From the NCBI RefSeq assembly GCF_030817475.1, contig NZ_JAUSZJ010000002.1, positions 186,001-250,000 on the forward strand: 64,000 nt of DNA, read 5' to 3'. Numbering within the stretch: position 1 is the first letter of the stretch; every line of letters starts with the position of its first letter. The DNA comes from Streptomyces sp. V2I9. Lineage in GTDB: Bacteria; Actinomycetota; Actinomycetes; Streptomycetales; Streptomycetaceae. The position numbers and the translations under genes were made by a program. The notes under the pieces were generated by a model. The model ran no database searches. It was not told where the DNA came from and saw nothing but the letters and a program-made list of their open reading frames with translations. This document shows positions 27,380 through 36,560 of the stretch, in pieces.

Positions 27380-28237
27380 ATGCGCGCGACCTTGAAGGCG
27401 GCCCTGGCCCTCGGCATCGGCGCGTCCCTCTGCGCGGCCCCGACGGGTGCGCCCGCCTCGGCGCACCCCGTCGCCGCCGAGGCCCGTGCGGCGTCCGGGG
27501 CGAGGAAGCCGGCGCGGTGTCCGGTCGTCGACGTACTGGCCGTCTACACACCGAAGGCCGCGAAACGCGTCGGCGGCGAGCACCGGGTGCCCGCCTCGGC
27601 CCAGCGGATCGCGGCCCGGATGAACCGGTCACTGGCGGGCGGCGGGCTCTGCGGCACCATCCGCGTCGTCCACCCGTACACGGCGGCCGGTCACGAGGGC
27701 CCGGAGGAGTTCCGCGCGGCGCACGCCGCCCTGAAGGACCACAGGTCACCGGGGATCGGCCGGCGGGTCCACGAACAGCGGGCGCGGTACGGCGCCGATC
27801 TGGTCGTCCTCCTCGTGGACCGCCCGGAGCGGGGCGGCGGCACGGCGGACTACACGCCCGCACTCGATGCCTCGACCGACGAGTACGCCTACGCGGTCGT
27901 CGACGTCGACGGCATCGAGCTGGACTCGGCGAGCCACGAGATCGGCCACACCCTGGGGCTCGCCCACGACCGCAGGACCCTGGCCGGCGATCCGGGCGGC
28001 TCGATGAGCGTGGGCCGTGACCGGCCGTACAACACCGGCTGGATCACCGAGGACGGCAGGCGCTACACGATCATGGCGTACCGCTCGTCGTGCGGGGGCC
28101 ACTGCCGAAGCATCAGCAGGTTCTCCAGCGCCACGGGGACATGGAACGGCCACCGGCTGGGCGACGCGGACAACGACGGCGTACGGGCGCTGCGCGAGAC
28201 CATGGCGATCGTCGCCGGGTACCGCGACAGGAACTGA
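27380..28237 (+). CDS. Secreted zinc metalloprotease (reprolysin-like metzincin)
   Basis: 285 residues. A signal peptide (MRATLKAAL, then a hydrophobic Ala-rich segment) ends near residue 28. The zinc site is HEIGHTLGLAHD, the extended HExxHxxGxxH of metzincins. It is followed by YTIMAY, the Met-turn, about 50 residues later. Four cysteines (CPVVDVL, GLCGT, SSCGGHC) could form disulfides. It probably degrades extracellular protein. Orientation is divergent from the binding-protein gene; the 225-bp gap must hold both promoters. Confidence 0.85.
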   Translation: MRATLKAALALGIGASLCAAPTGAPASAHPVAAEARAASGARKPARCPVVDVLAVYTPKAAKRVGGEHRVPASAQRIAARMNRSLAGGGLCGTIRVVHPYTAAGHEGPEEFRAAHAALKDHRSPGIGRRVHEQRARYGADLVVLLVDRPERGGGTADYTPALDASTDEYAYAVVDVDGIELDSASHEIGHTLGLAHDRRTLAGDPGGSMSVGRDRPYNTGWITEDGRRYTIMAYRSSCGGHCRSISRFSSATGTWNGHRLGDADNDGVRALRETMAIVAGYRDRN

Positions 28238-28307
28238 CCGCACCCGCCGCGGAGGCGCCTCGCCTGCGACAAGGGGCACGAGGCACCGCACCCGGCGCGG
28301 GGCGGCC

Positions 28308-28898
28308 TCACCCGGTACGGGGGCGCGCGCCGTCCAGCGTCAGATCCACGATCCGGCGCGCGAGCCCCTCGCCGAGAGGTGCGCCGGTCAGCAGGACGCG
28401 AGTGAACAGGGGTCCCGCCAGGGTCTCGGCCACCAGCCGGGGGTCGGTGTCCGGGGCCAGCTCGCCGCGCTCGACTCCGCGCCGCACGATGTCCTCACCG
28501 CGCCGGAGCCGGGCGTCCCAGTAGGGCAGGCGCTCCGCCTCGACGGCAACCGCGTCGAAGGAGGCGCCGAGGTGGAGCAGGGCCGCACCCTGCGGCGAGG
28601 CGAGGTAGTCCGCGACCGCCGCCATCAGCTGGACCAGGTCCTCGCGCACGTCCCCCGTGTCGGGTACGGGCAGCGCGTCGTCGGCGTGCGAGCCGAGGGC
28701 GTCCAGCAGCAGGTTCTCGCGGGTCTTCCACCGCCGGTACACGGAGGTCTCGTGCACCCCCGCCGCCCTGGCGACCGCCGCGACCGTGGTGCCGCCCAGC
28801 CCTTCGGCGGCGAGGAGGTCCACGGTCGCCGCCAGGACGGCCTGCCGCATGGGTTCGCCCCGGCGGCGCAGGGGGGCGGGGCTGTTCTCGGTGGTCAT
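28308..28898 (-). CDS. TetR-family regulator of the adjacent alcohol dehydrogenase
   Basis: 196 residues from the ATG at 28898. The N-terminal HTH reads RQAVLAATVDLLAAEGLGGTTVAAVARAAGVHETSVYRRW, typical of TetR. The C-terminal ligand domain is of the TetR_C class. It is divergent from the dehydrogenase gene, with two near-identical palindromes between them, so it very likely represses both itself and its neighbour until a substrate-like ligand binds. Confidence 0.9.
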   Translation of the reverse strand: MTTENSPAPLRRRGEPMRQAVLAATVDLLAAEGLGGTTVAAVARAAGVHETSVYRRWKTRENLLLDALGSHADDALPVPDTGDVREDLVQLMAAVADYLASPQGAALLHLGASFDAVAVEAERLPYWDARLRRGEDIVRRGVERGELAPDTDPRLVAETLAGPLFTRVLLTGAPLGEGLARRIVDLTLDGARPRTG

Positions 28899-28908
28899 CC
28901 GCGAACCG

Positions 28909-28973
28909 TATCGCAAGGCTACTTGCTTTAACCGCAGGACCGGCCTACGTTTTAAAGCAAGGCGACTTGCGAT
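28909..28973. promoter_or_regulatory. Paired TetR operators between regulator and dehydrogenase genes
   Basis: Two palindromes, gcaaggctacttgc (28913-28926) and gcaaggcgacttgc (28957-28970), share the form GCAAGnnnnCTTGC. They also sit in inverted flanks (tatc...tttaa and ttaaa...gata), so the whole block is a larger mirror around position 28941. Centre-to-centre spacing is 44 bp, about four helical turns. Confidence 0.85.
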
Positions 28974-29004
28974 AGGCCGCCGATCCGAACCGTAAGGACC
29001 CGTC

Positions 29005-30015
29005 ATGGAACGCATGCGCGCCGCGCGTCTCCACCTCCCCAGCCGTTCTCTCGTCGTGGAGGAGGTGGACAGGCCCGCCCCCGGCCCCGGCGAGGTGCTC
29101 GTGAAGGTCGAGGCCGCCGGGGTCTGCCTCTCCGACGTACACCTCATCGACGGCACGTTGAGCCCGATGTATCTGGAGGGCGACTCGGTCACGCTGGGCC
29201 ACGAGGTTGCCGGGACCGTGGCGGAGACCGGGCCGGACGTCACCGGCTGGGCGCCCGGCGCCCGCGTGGTGCTCCAGGCGGGCGAGGAGCGCCGCGGCCG
29301 GACGTACACGCGGGGCGTCGACTACGACGGCGGCTGGGCCGAGTACGCGCTCGCCACCGCGTCCACCCTCGTCGCTCTCCCCGACTCGCTCTCCTTCGAA
29401 CAGGCGGCGATCATCCCGGACGCGGTCTCGACTCCGTGGGCGGCGGTGACCGCCACCGGCGACGTGCGGCCGGCGGAGGCCGTGGGCGTCTGGGGCGCGG
29501 GCGGCCTCGGCGCGCACGCCGTGCAGCTGCTGCGGGCGGTCGGGGCGTATCCGGTCGTCGCGGTGGACCCCGCTCCGGCGGCCCGGCAGCGGGCCCTGGA
29601 GTTCGGGGCCGACCTGGCGCTGGACCCCGCCGATCCTGGGTTCCGCGAGAAGGTGCTCGGGGCGAGCGACGGCACGGGTCTGACCGCCGCGTTCGACTTC
29701 GCCGGCGTTCCCCCGGTCCGCGAGCAGGCGCTGACCGTGCTGGCTCCGAAGGGCCGGCTGGTGCTGGTGGGACTGACCGACCAGCCGCTGACGGTCGCCC
29801 ACGGCACCCTGTTCAGCTACCTCCAGCAACGCATCCTGGGCCACTACGGCTCGGAGAGCCACCACGTGAGGCAGCTCGTCCGGCTCGCCGAGGGCGGCAG
29901 GCTGGACTTCTCCCGGTCGATCACCGACGTACTGCCGCTGGACGAGGCGGCGTCGGCGGTACGGCGGATGGAGACCAAGGAGGGCGACCCGGTCCGCCTC
30001 ATTCTGCGGCCGTGA
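29005..30015 (+). CDS. Zinc-type medium-chain alcohol dehydrogenase without the structural zinc loop
   Basis: 336 residues. The catalytic zinc residues Cys in GVCLSD and His-Glu in LGHEVAGTV are present. The dinucleotide-binding GAGGLGAHAVQLLRA and the C-terminal QQRILGHYGSE match the ADH family. The four-cysteine structural-zinc lobe is absent, as in several bacterial subgroups. An ATG three codons later is an alternative start. It oxidises an alcohol or reduces an aldehyde/ketone with NAD(P); the substrate is unknown. Its operon control is by the divergent TetR gene. The 3' end overlaps the convergent BrkB-like gene by 17 bp. Confidence 0.88.
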   Translation: MERMRAARLHLPSRSLVVEEVDRPAPGPGEVLVKVEAAGVCLSDVHLIDGTLSPMYLEGDSVTLGHEVAGTVAETGPDVTGWAPGARVVLQAGEERRGRTYTRGVDYDGGWAEYALATASTLVALPDSLSFEQAAIIPDAVSTPWAAVTATGDVRPAEAVGVWGAGGLGAHAVQLLRAVGAYPVVAVDPAPAARQRALEFGADLALDPADPGFREKVLGASDGTGLTAAFDFAGVPPVREQALTVLAPKGRLVLVGLTDQPLTVAHGTLFSYLQQRILGHYGSESHHVRQLVRLAEGGRLDFSRSITDVLPLDEAASAVRRMETKEGDPVRLILRP

Positions 30016-30997
30016 CGGGCCTTTCCTCCCCGGCCAGGGACTTCTGCTCCCCCGTGTCGGGCCCGCCCTCCGCGGCGGGCCCCGCCGTGGCACCGGGCCT
30101 CTGTCCCGTGGCTCTCTCCGGCCTCTCCCGCCGGAGTTCGACGTTGAACTGGGCGCCGGCCAGCAGCGAGAGGTTGGCGAACCACACCCAGATCAGGAAG
30201 ACGACGAGCCCGGCCAGCGATCCGTAGAGTCGGCTGTAACTGCCGACGCGGGTCGCGTACAGGGCGAACAGCGCCGACGCGGCCAGCCAGCAGAACGCGG
30301 CGAGGACCCCGCCGGGCAGGCTCCGGCGGACGCCGCGCGCGGAGCGGGGGCCGGTGCTGAAGAGGACCATGATCAGGCAGGCCACCAGAAACATCAGCAG
30401 CGGCCACTTCATCACCGCCCACAGGCTCTCCCCCTCGTGCGGCAGACCGATGCGGCGCCCCAGCCAGCGGGCGAGCGGGCCGGTCATCACGAGGGCGAAG
30501 GCGCTGGTCAGCAGCAGGAGGAGCAGGCCGATCGCGGAGACGACGATGATGTGCGCCTGCCGCAGCGGCGGCCGGGTGTCCCGGACGCCGTGCATGGCGT
30601 GCATCGCCCGGCGGAAGACCGCGAGGTAGCTGCACGCGGACCACACGGCGCTCACGGACCCGGTCGCGACGAGCAGCCAGACGGCGGAGCGCTGCCCGGT
30701 CGCCGCCTCCAGCGGCCTGCGCAGCGCCTCACCGGACTCGGCGGGGGCGAAGGCGGTGATGTCGGCGATCAGCGCGCCGGTCGCGTCGGGGTTGGCCAGT
30801 CCGATGACGGACACGGTGACCAGGAGCGCCGGCAGCAGGGCGAGGATGGCGTAGTACGTCAGGGCCGCGGCCCAGTCGGTGACGTCGTCGTTCCACAGCG
30901 AGACCGGGGTACGGCGCAGGGCGGTGAGCCCGCGCCGGTGCGGTGCGGTACGTCCGGGGGCGGTGCTGTCCGCGGTGGACGCGGTCTGGGTGGGCAA
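29999..30997 (-). CDS. YihY/BrkB-family inner-membrane protein
   Basis: 332 residues. The start is a TTG at 30997 with a ggag site 7 nt upstream. Six hydrophobic segments follow the conserved opening DDVTDWAAALTYYAILALLPALLV. SRLYGSLAGLVVFLIWVWFANLSLLAGAQFN is the family's C-terminal signature region. Members are integral membrane proteins of unsettled function, once misnamed RNase BN. The last ~30 residues are a polar tail rich in Gly and Ala. Confidence 0.88.
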   Translation of the reverse strand: MPTQTASTADSTAPGRTAPHRRGLTALRRTPVSLWNDDVTDWAAALTYYAILALLPALLVTVSVIGLANPDATGALIADITAFAPAESGEALRRPLEAATGQRSAVWLLVATGSVSAVWSACSYLAVFRRAMHAMHGVRDTRPPLRQAHIIVVSAIGLLLLLLTSAFALVMTGPLARWLGRRIGLPHEGESLWAVMKWPLLMFLVACLIMVLFSTGPRSARGVRRSLPGGVLAAFCWLAASALFALYATRVGSYSRLYGSLAGLVVFLIWVWFANLSLLAGAQFNVELRRERPERATGQRPGATAGPAAEGGPDTGEQKSLAGEERPVTAAE

Positions 30998-31158
30998 GCT
31001 GGTACTCCGGGTACGTGGGTGGACGCGGCGGGCGGCACGGCCTGTCCGTCTCCGGACGCGCCGACTCCGCTCGATCCTCTCCTGCCACGCCCCGGCCGGT
31101 GCACACCCCTCCCCGCCCGACGGGATCGCGCGCCGCGCCCCGCCGGCCTCGGGGGCGG

Positions 31159-31476
31159 TCAGTCGTTGACGGCGGTGAGCAGGACCACGGCGTCCTGGAG
31201 CGCCAGCAGTCCGTGCCGCTCCTGCGGGATCGGGTGCAGGATCCCGGCCGGCAGGTCGGCGTCGCCGGAGACGGCGGTGAGACGGACGCTGCCGCGCAGG
31301 ACCAGCAGGGACGCCGCGGGCGGCGCGTTGTGCTCGTCCAGCGCCGTCCCCTCGGTCAGGGCGATCACCGTCTGCCGCAAGGGGGGCTGCTGGAGCAGGA
31401 GGTGGGCGCTGCGGCCGTGTGCGGAGGCGCGGGCGGCGGCCAGGTGCTCCTCGGCGAGTGCGTTGAGGTCGTCCAT
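31159..31476 (-). CDS. Small cupin-domain protein
   Basis: 105 residues from the ATG at 31476. A single small beta-barrel is suggested by LRQTVIALTEGTALDEHNAP, ASLLVLRGSVRLTA, and LPAGILHPIPQERHGLLALQDAVVLLT. The His residues in positions expected for cupin motif 1 are only partly present (EHN, PQERHG), so metal binding is uncertain. Such proteins are often LuxR-adjacent or stress-linked. No obvious partner gene. Confidence 0.7.
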   Translation of the reverse strand: MDDLNALAEEHLAAARASAHGRSAHLLLQQPPLRQTVIALTEGTALDEHNAPPAASLLVLRGSVRLTAVSGDADLPAGILHPIPQERHGLLALQDAVVLLTAVND

Positions 31477-31642
31477 GTGCCCACTGTGCCGCAGCCGCGC
31501 CCGCCCCGCGATCCTGGCGTACCCGTGACGCGGGCGGTACCGGCGGCTCGCACGGGCGGCCGTTCCGGGGCGCGGGTCGCGCCGCGCGGCCACCGTTCCC
31601 CGGCCCGTGGCCGGTCCGGGGAACCGGTCGTGCGGCGGTCCG

Positions 31643-32833
31643 TCAGAGGCCGCCGGTGAACAGCAGCCGGTCGGGCGAGCCCTGGCCGAGGCCGGAGAGC
31701 ACGGACGGGGTGGCCGTGTCCGTCAGCCACCGCGCGACGACGCCGGGCGCGGCCGAGGGGTTCTCCTGCTTGTACAGGGCGGCGACGCCCGCGACGTGGG
31801 GGCTGGCCATGGAGGTGCCGTTCAGCGAGACGGTGCCGCCGCCGAGCCGCGCGGAGACGATGTCGGCGCCGGGCGCGTACAGCGCGACGCAGGAGCCCCA
31901 GTTGCTGAAGGGGGTCTCGCGGTCCTGCCGGTCGCTCGCCCCGACCGCGACCACGCCGTCCGCGGCGGCCGGGGAGACGTCGCAGGCGTCCCGGTCGTCG
32001 TTCCCCGCCGCCACCACGGGCAGCACTCCGGCGTCGGCGACCGACTCGACCGCCGCGTCGACGGATGTCGAACGGGCTCCGCCGAGCGAGGCGTTGAGCA
32101 CGGCGGGGGCCTCGGTCCGCCCGGCGTCCCTGGCGACCCAGTCGAACCCGGCGAGGATGCCGGCCCAGGTGCCCCGGCCCTCGCAGTCCAGGACGCGTAC
32201 GTTGACCAGGGAGGCTTCGCGGGCCACGCCGGCCGTGCCGCCGCCGACCGTGCCCGCCACGTGCGTGCCGTGGCCGTTGCAGTCCATGCCGGCACGGCCG
32301 TCCCCGACGGCGTCGTACCCGTTCACGACCCGGCCGCCGAACTCGGTGTGCGCGGCGTCGATCCCGGTGTCGACGACGTACGCCTTCACCCCCTTGCCGG
32401 TGGCCGTGGTGGTGAAGGTGTCGTCCAGCGGCAGGCGGCGCTGGTCGATGCGGTCGGCGCCCCAGCCGGCGGCGGGCGCCCGGAAGAGGCTGCCGGCCCT
32501 CGGCGCGTCCACGGTCACCTCGGCGTTCTCCTCGACGGCGAGGACGCCGGGGACGGTCCGCACCGCTTCGAGTTCGGAGGCGGTGAGCGAGGCGGCGAAG
32601 CCGTGCAGGACGTTTCCGTAGCGGAACAACGGCCTGAGCCCGAGCTCCCGCAGGACGGTGTCCGGCGAGAGTTCGGGCTCCAGGGTGACGATGTACTGCC
32701 CGGGTACGGCCCGGGTGGACTGCTCCACCCGGACCCCTTCCGGTCCGCTGTCGGCCGAGGCCGTGGCCGGGGCGCCGATCAGCGGGGCGATCAGCAGCAG
32801 GGCGGCCGTGGCCCATCGGGCGGGCAGGCGCAT
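31643..32833 (-). CDS. Secreted subtilisin-like serine protease (S8)
   Basis: 396 residues from the ATG at 32833, with a gaggag site. A signal peptide (MRLPARWATAALLL) is followed by an I9 inhibitor propeptide (GQYIVTLEPELSP, then TVPGVLAVEENAEV). The peptidase domain has the triad in order: AYVVDTGID, DCNGHGTHVAGTVGG and NGTSMASPHVAGVAALY. It resembles proteinase-K-type enzymes. It should be secreted, cleave its own propeptide and degrade protein outside the cell. Confidence 0.92.
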   Translation of the reverse strand: MRLPARWATAALLLIAPLIGAPATASADSGPEGVRVEQSTRAVPGQYIVTLEPELSPDTVLRELGLRPLFRYGNVLHGFAASLTASELEAVRTVPGVLAVEENAEVTVDAPRAGSLFRAPAAGWGADRIDQRRLPLDDTFTTTATGKGVKAYVVDTGIDAAHTEFGGRVVNGYDAVGDGRAGMDCNGHGTHVAGTVGGGTAGVAREASLVNVRVLDCEGRGTWAGILAGFDWVARDAGRTEAPAVLNASLGGARSTSVDAAVESVADAGVLPVVAAGNDDRDACDVSPAAADGVVAVGASDRQDRETPFSNWGSCVALYAPGADIVSARLGGGTVSLNGTSMASPHVAGVAALYKQENPSAAPGVVARWLTDTATPSVLSGLGQGSPDRLLFTGGL

Positions 32834-32932
32834 GCAATCTCCTCGGGGTGGGGATCCGTTCACGGGGCGAGTGCGTCCGCGAAGCACGAACACCCGTTCC
32901 TTCGTCCCCGCCCGTCGGCCGCCTTAGCGGGT

Positions 32933-34051
32933 TCAGCCGGACAGCGCAACGTCGGCGGTCAGCTCCAGTTCGTCGAGGTCGTGCGGCACATCGGCCGGGA
33001 AGCCCTGCTTCGCCCAGCTGCCCACGGCGACCTCGGCCGTGATTCCGGGCCCGAACCCGGCGATGAGCCCTTGCGCCGCCTCCGCCGCTCCCCCGTCGTC
33101 GAAGAGCCTGGCCAGCGCGTCGAAGACGACGGAGCTGGCGATGTTGCCGCGTTCGGTGAGAGTGGCCCGGCTGTAGCGGAACATCTCCGGCGGCAGCTCG
33201 AGGAAGTGGCAGAGGTCGTCCAGGATGCGCGGCCCGCCGGCGTGGACGATGAAGAAGTCCATGTCCGGGACGGACCAGCCGTGCAGGTCGACCAGGTCCT
33301 GGAGGACCGGGGCGAGCATCTCCATGGTGCCGGGGACCCGCTTGTCCAGCAGGAAGTGGAAGCCGGTGTCGCGGACGGCGTAGGAGATCCAGTCCTCGGT
33401 GTCGGGAACCAGGTGGGAGCCGTTGCGCTCCAGCCGCATGCCGGTCCCGCCCCGGCCCCGTACGACGGCGGCGGAGAGGGCGTCGCCGAACAGGCCGTTG
33501 GAGAGCAGGGAGCCGACGCCGATGTCGGTGGGCTGGTAGCACAGCGAGCAGAACTCGCAGGAGACGATGAGGACGTTGGACTCGGGGTAGGCCCGGCAGA
33601 AGTCGTGCGCGCGATTGATGGCCGCGCCGCCCGCCGCGCAGCCGAGCTGGGCGATGGGCAGCTGGCGGGTCTCCGGCCGGAACCCCATCGTGTTGATGAT
33701 CCAGGCGGTCAGCGAGGGCATCATGAAGCCGGTGCAGGAGACGTAGACGATCAGGTCGATCTCGCCGGGTTCGGTCTCGGCGTGGGCGAGGGCCCGCCGG
33801 ACGACGTCGGGGACCCGCGCCTTGGCCTCGGCCTCGTACACCCGGTTGCGCACCTCGAATCCGGGGTGCTTCAGGGTCTCCTCGACGGGCTGCACGAGGT
33901 GCCGGGTCTGGACCCCGGTGTTCCGGATCAGCCGCAGCACCAGGTCGCGCTGCGGGTGGTCGGCGTGGGTCTCCCGCGCCAGGTCCAGGGTCTGCTGCAT
34001 CGTGATGACGTGCTCGGGCACAGCGATGGCGGGTCTGCACAGGGTCGCCAT
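32933..34051 (-). CDS. rppA: Type III polyketide synthase, 1,3,6,8-tetrahydroxynaphthalene synthase
   Basis: 372 residues of the chalcone-synthase superfamily. The catalytic Cys is residue 138 in QLGCAAGGAA, and the His and Asn lie in FFIVHAGGPRILDD and ERGNIASSVV. SCEFCSLCYQP is typical of RppA. The enzyme condenses five malonyl-CoA to THN, which autoxidises to flaviolin and feeds melanin-like pigments. The P450 gene 33 bp upstream on the same strand is the usual partner. No start ambiguity; the ATG follows gaggagaacc. Confidence 0.92.
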   Translation of the reverse strand: MATLCRPAIAVPEHVITMQQTLDLARETHADHPQRDLVLRLIRNTGVQTRHLVQPVEETLKHPGFEVRNRVYEAEAKARVPDVVRRALAHAETEPGEIDLIVYVSCTGFMMPSLTAWIINTMGFRPETRQLPIAQLGCAAGGAAINRAHDFCRAYPESNVLIVSCEFCSLCYQPTDIGVGSLLSNGLFGDALSAAVVRGRGGTGMRLERNGSHLVPDTEDWISYAVRDTGFHFLLDKRVPGTMEMLAPVLQDLVDLHGWSVPDMDFFIVHAGGPRILDDLCHFLELPPEMFRYSRATLTERGNIASSVVFDALARLFDDGGAAEAAQGLIAGFGPGITAEVAVGSWAKQGFPADVPHDLDELELTADVALSG

Positions 34052-34084
34052 GGGTTCTCCTCGGTCTCTGGAGCGGGGCTCTCG

Positions 34085-35305
34085 TCACCAGGTGACGGGC
34101 AGCGCGAGGGGGTATCGCCAGATGGACGTCGTGTTCCACTCGATGTCCTCGGGCGGCACGTCCAGACGCAGGGCCGGGAAGCGGGTCAGCAGCGTGGAGA
34201 AGGCCACTTCCAGTTCCATGGTGGCCAGCGGCGCGCCCAGGCAGTGGTGGGCGCCCCAGCCGAACGTCATGTGGGGGATGGACGGCCGGTCGGGATCCAG
34301 CTCGTCGGGGCGGTCGAACTTGGCGGCGTCCCGGTTCGCCGTCAGATAGGACACGTGCACCACGTCGCCGGCCTTGATGAGGACGCCGCCGAGCTCCACG
34401 TCCTCCAGGGCGACGCGCGGGATGCCGACGCCCTTGCGGAAGGGGATGTGGCGCAGCAGCTCCTCCAGGGTGCGGGGCAGCCGCGCGGGTTCGGTCCGGA
34501 CGGAGCGCAGGAGTTCCGGTCGGGTGAGCAGGGTGTAGGCGATGTTGCCGAGCTGGTAGGTGGTGGTGTCCTGGCCGGTGATGAGCAGGACCATCGCCAT
34601 GACGGCCAGCTCGTCGTCGTCCAGCAGTTCGGCGCCGTCCCGAGCGGTGGCCAGGGTGCTGATGAGGTCCTGGCCCGGGGAGCGGCGCCGGTCGGCGGTC
34701 AGTTCCTGGAAGTAGCCGCGCAGTTCCGCCTTGGCGCGTACGGCGTCCTGCTTGCCTGCGGCCCCGACGTTCATCATGGTCATGGCGTGGGCGCGGAGCC
34801 AGGGGCGGTCGGCCTCGGGGATGTCGAGCGCCTCGCAGATGGTGATCAGCGGCAGCGGTGAGGAGATCCGGGCGACGAAGTCGGCCGGTGCGCCCTCGTC
34901 CGCCATCTCGTCCAGCAACCGGTCGACGACACGCTGGGTGCCGCCGCGCATCTGCGCGACGCGGCGCGGGGTGAAGCTCTTGGCGACCAGGCTCCGCAGG
35001 CGGCTGCTGGCGGGCGGGTCCATGAGGTTGATGGACTCGGCCTGGACGATCGGCTCCGGGGTCATCCGGGGGAAGTCGCGGCCGAGGACGGCGCCGCGGC
35101 TGAACCGCCGGTCGGTGGTGACCGTGCGGACGTCCTCGTAGCGGGTGACCAGCCAGGCCTCGCCCTCTCCGTAGGCCATCCGGATACGGGACACCGGCTC
35201 CTCGGTCAGCAATTGCCTGAGCTGGGGGTCGAACTCCAGCCGCTGCGCGTAGTCGAACGGACAGTTCCGTACGGTTTCCTTGTTCTGCACCGAGGTGTTC
35301 TCCAC
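34085..35305 (-). CDS. Cytochrome P450 partnered with RppA
   Basis: 406 residues from a GTG at 35305 with gggag upstream; a longer frame continues to 35392 but adds unlike sequence. P450 features: I-helix oxygen-binding LLITGQDTTTY, ExxR in LEELLRH, and haem-ligand FGWGAHHCLGAPLA. The opening of the gene pair with RppA fits the Streptomyces pigment operons, in which a P450 (P450mel or CYP158-type) couples THN/flaviolin units. It more resembles the CYP158/CYP107 class by general motif layout; exact family not settled. Confidence 0.87.
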   Translation of the reverse strand: MENTSVQNKETVRNCPFDYAQRLEFDPQLRQLLTEEPVSRIRMAYGEGEAWLVTRYEDVRTVTTDRRFSRGAVLGRDFPRMTPEPIVQAESINLMDPPASSRLRSLVAKSFTPRRVAQMRGGTQRVVDRLLDEMADEGAPADFVARISSPLPLITICEALDIPEADRPWLRAHAMTMMNVGAAGKQDAVRAKAELRGYFQELTADRRRSPGQDLISTLATARDGAELLDDDELAVMAMVLLITGQDTTTYQLGNIAYTLLTRPELLRSVRTEPARLPRTLEELLRHIPFRKGVGIPRVALEDVELGGVLIKAGDVVHVSYLTANRDAAKFDRPDELDPDRPSIPHMTFGWGAHHCLGAPLATMELEVAFSTLLTRFPALRLDVPPEDIEWNTTSIWRYPLALPVTW

Positions 35306-35721
35306 CGGGGTTCTCCCAATGACCGCATCGAAGAGGGGGACGTGCCGGGGCGGGCCCGGCACCGGACCTCCCCTGCATCCCCCGTCACTCACGGAAACAT
35401 GTCAGTGACATAGCGCAGTCAGCCGATCAGAGGGGCGCGCGCTCCGGCGCTCAGCGGTTCGCCTCCCCGGCGGGGCGGGCGTATCGGCCCGGCGTGAAGG
35501 CAGGGGCGCATGGATCGGCCAGGCGTGGAGGCAGGGGCGCACGGATCGGCCAGGTTTCCCACTCTGCCTCAACTCGACGTTTACGCAGGTCATTTACGTC
35601 CTTCAGGTGAAAGATCCCGCGCTTTCGCCGTGGAGGGCGTACCTCGGCGGACAGTGGGTGGGCCGCCCCGGCACCGGGCCGTGGCCGGCGGAACGTGACG
35701 TGTGGAGAAAGGTGACGGTTC
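35306..35721. other. Intergenic region with a 31-bp direct duplication
   Basis: No gene is seen here. The region lies between the leftward P450 and the rightward EF-hand genes, so both promoters should be inside. Positions 35492-35522 and 35523-35553 are a near-perfect head-to-tail duplication (two differences), beginning gcgtgaaggcagg and gcgtggaggcagg. Confidence 0.6.
35492..35554. repeat. Tandem 31-bp direct repeat upstream of the EF-hand gene
   Basis: Two adjacent copies differ at two positions. Each contains ggatcggcc. A partial third trace (gtatcggcccgg) precedes them. It could be regulatory or a replication-slippage product. Confidence 0.7.
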
Positions 35722-36255
35722 ATGGGCACTGAGGCCACCAGGCGGGTCACGCTCGTCTTCTCCCTGTTCGACGTCAATGCCAACGGCGTCCTGGAGCAGG
35801 ACGACTTCGATCTCATGGCCGACCGCGTCGTCCGCGAGGCGCACGCGTCGGACCGGGCGGCGAAGGACGCGATGCGCGCGGCGTTCAGGCGGTACTGGAC
35901 GACGCTGCTGACCGAGCTGGACGCCGACGGGGACGGCGAGATCAGCTTCGAGGAGTTCACGGCGTGCGTGCTGTCGCCGGAGCGGTTCGACGCCACCATC
36001 ACGGTGTTCGCCGAGGCCCTGGCCGCGCTGGGCGACCCGGACGGCGACGGGCTGATCGAGCGCCCGCTGTTCATGGCGCTGATGCGGGCGATCGGGTTCG
36101 AGCCCGAGAACATCGACGCGCTCTTCGACGCCTTCGAACCGACCGACGGGGACCGGATCCGGGTGGAGACGTGGGTCGCCGGCATCAAGGACTACTACGC
36201 CCCGGGCAAGGCCGGCATTCCCGGAGACCACCTGGTCGTCGGCACCGCCGCCTGA
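35722..36255 (+). CDS. EF-hand calcium-binding protein, calerythrin-like
   Basis: 177 residues with a ggagaaagg site before the ATG. Three canonical EF loops are seen: DVNANGVLEQDD (about residue 19), DADGDGEISFEE (about 65) and DPDGDGLIERPL (about 100). A degenerate fourth loop near 138 lacks the starting Asp. The pattern and length fit calerythrin-type prokaryotic calcium sensors or buffers. It lacks membrane or enzymatic domains. Divergent from the P450 gene; a hairpin follows the stop. Confidence 0.9.
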   Translation: MGTEATRRVTLVFSLFDVNANGVLEQDDFDLMADRVVREAHASDRAAKDAMRAAFRRYWTTLLTELDADGDGEISFEEFTACVLSPERFDATITVFAEALAALGDPDGDGLIERPLFMALMRAIGFEPENIDALFDAFEPTDGDRIRVETWVAGIKDYYAPGKAGIPGDHLVVGTAA

Positions 36256-36277
36256 AGCGCCGCTCCGCGAGCTGCCG

Positions 36278-36304
36278 TGTCCCCGCGCCCGGAGCACGGG
36301 GACA
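36278..36304 (+). terminator. Hairpin after the EF-hand gene
   Basis: 8-bp perfect arms (36278-36285 and 36297-36304), 11-nt loop, 22 bp past the stop. Confidence 0.6.
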
Positions 36305-36560
36305 TGGTGCCGGCGACCGGGGCGCGCCGTCGGACCGGCCCGTGGCCGCCGCAGGGCGGTCCCGGTCGATGGGTTCCGCGCGTCCCGCGTGCGCTCTGAG
36401 CGCGCCTGCCGCTGGGGCGGACCCCGTCCCCACGGGCGCCGCTTCCGGAGGCGGGCACTGCCGGCGATGGCCCGGCCCCGCTCCTCGCGCACCGCGTGCC
36501 CGGCCCAAGGGCCGGTTCCTCACCCGCCGCGTCCCCCCTCCCCGGATGCCCGACAGGCTG

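Noticed and set aside
31365..35378. A minus-strand open frame of over 1300 codons covering the subtilase, RppA and P450 genes
   Set aside because: It is an out-of-frame shadow of three genes with complete catalytic motifs in another frame.
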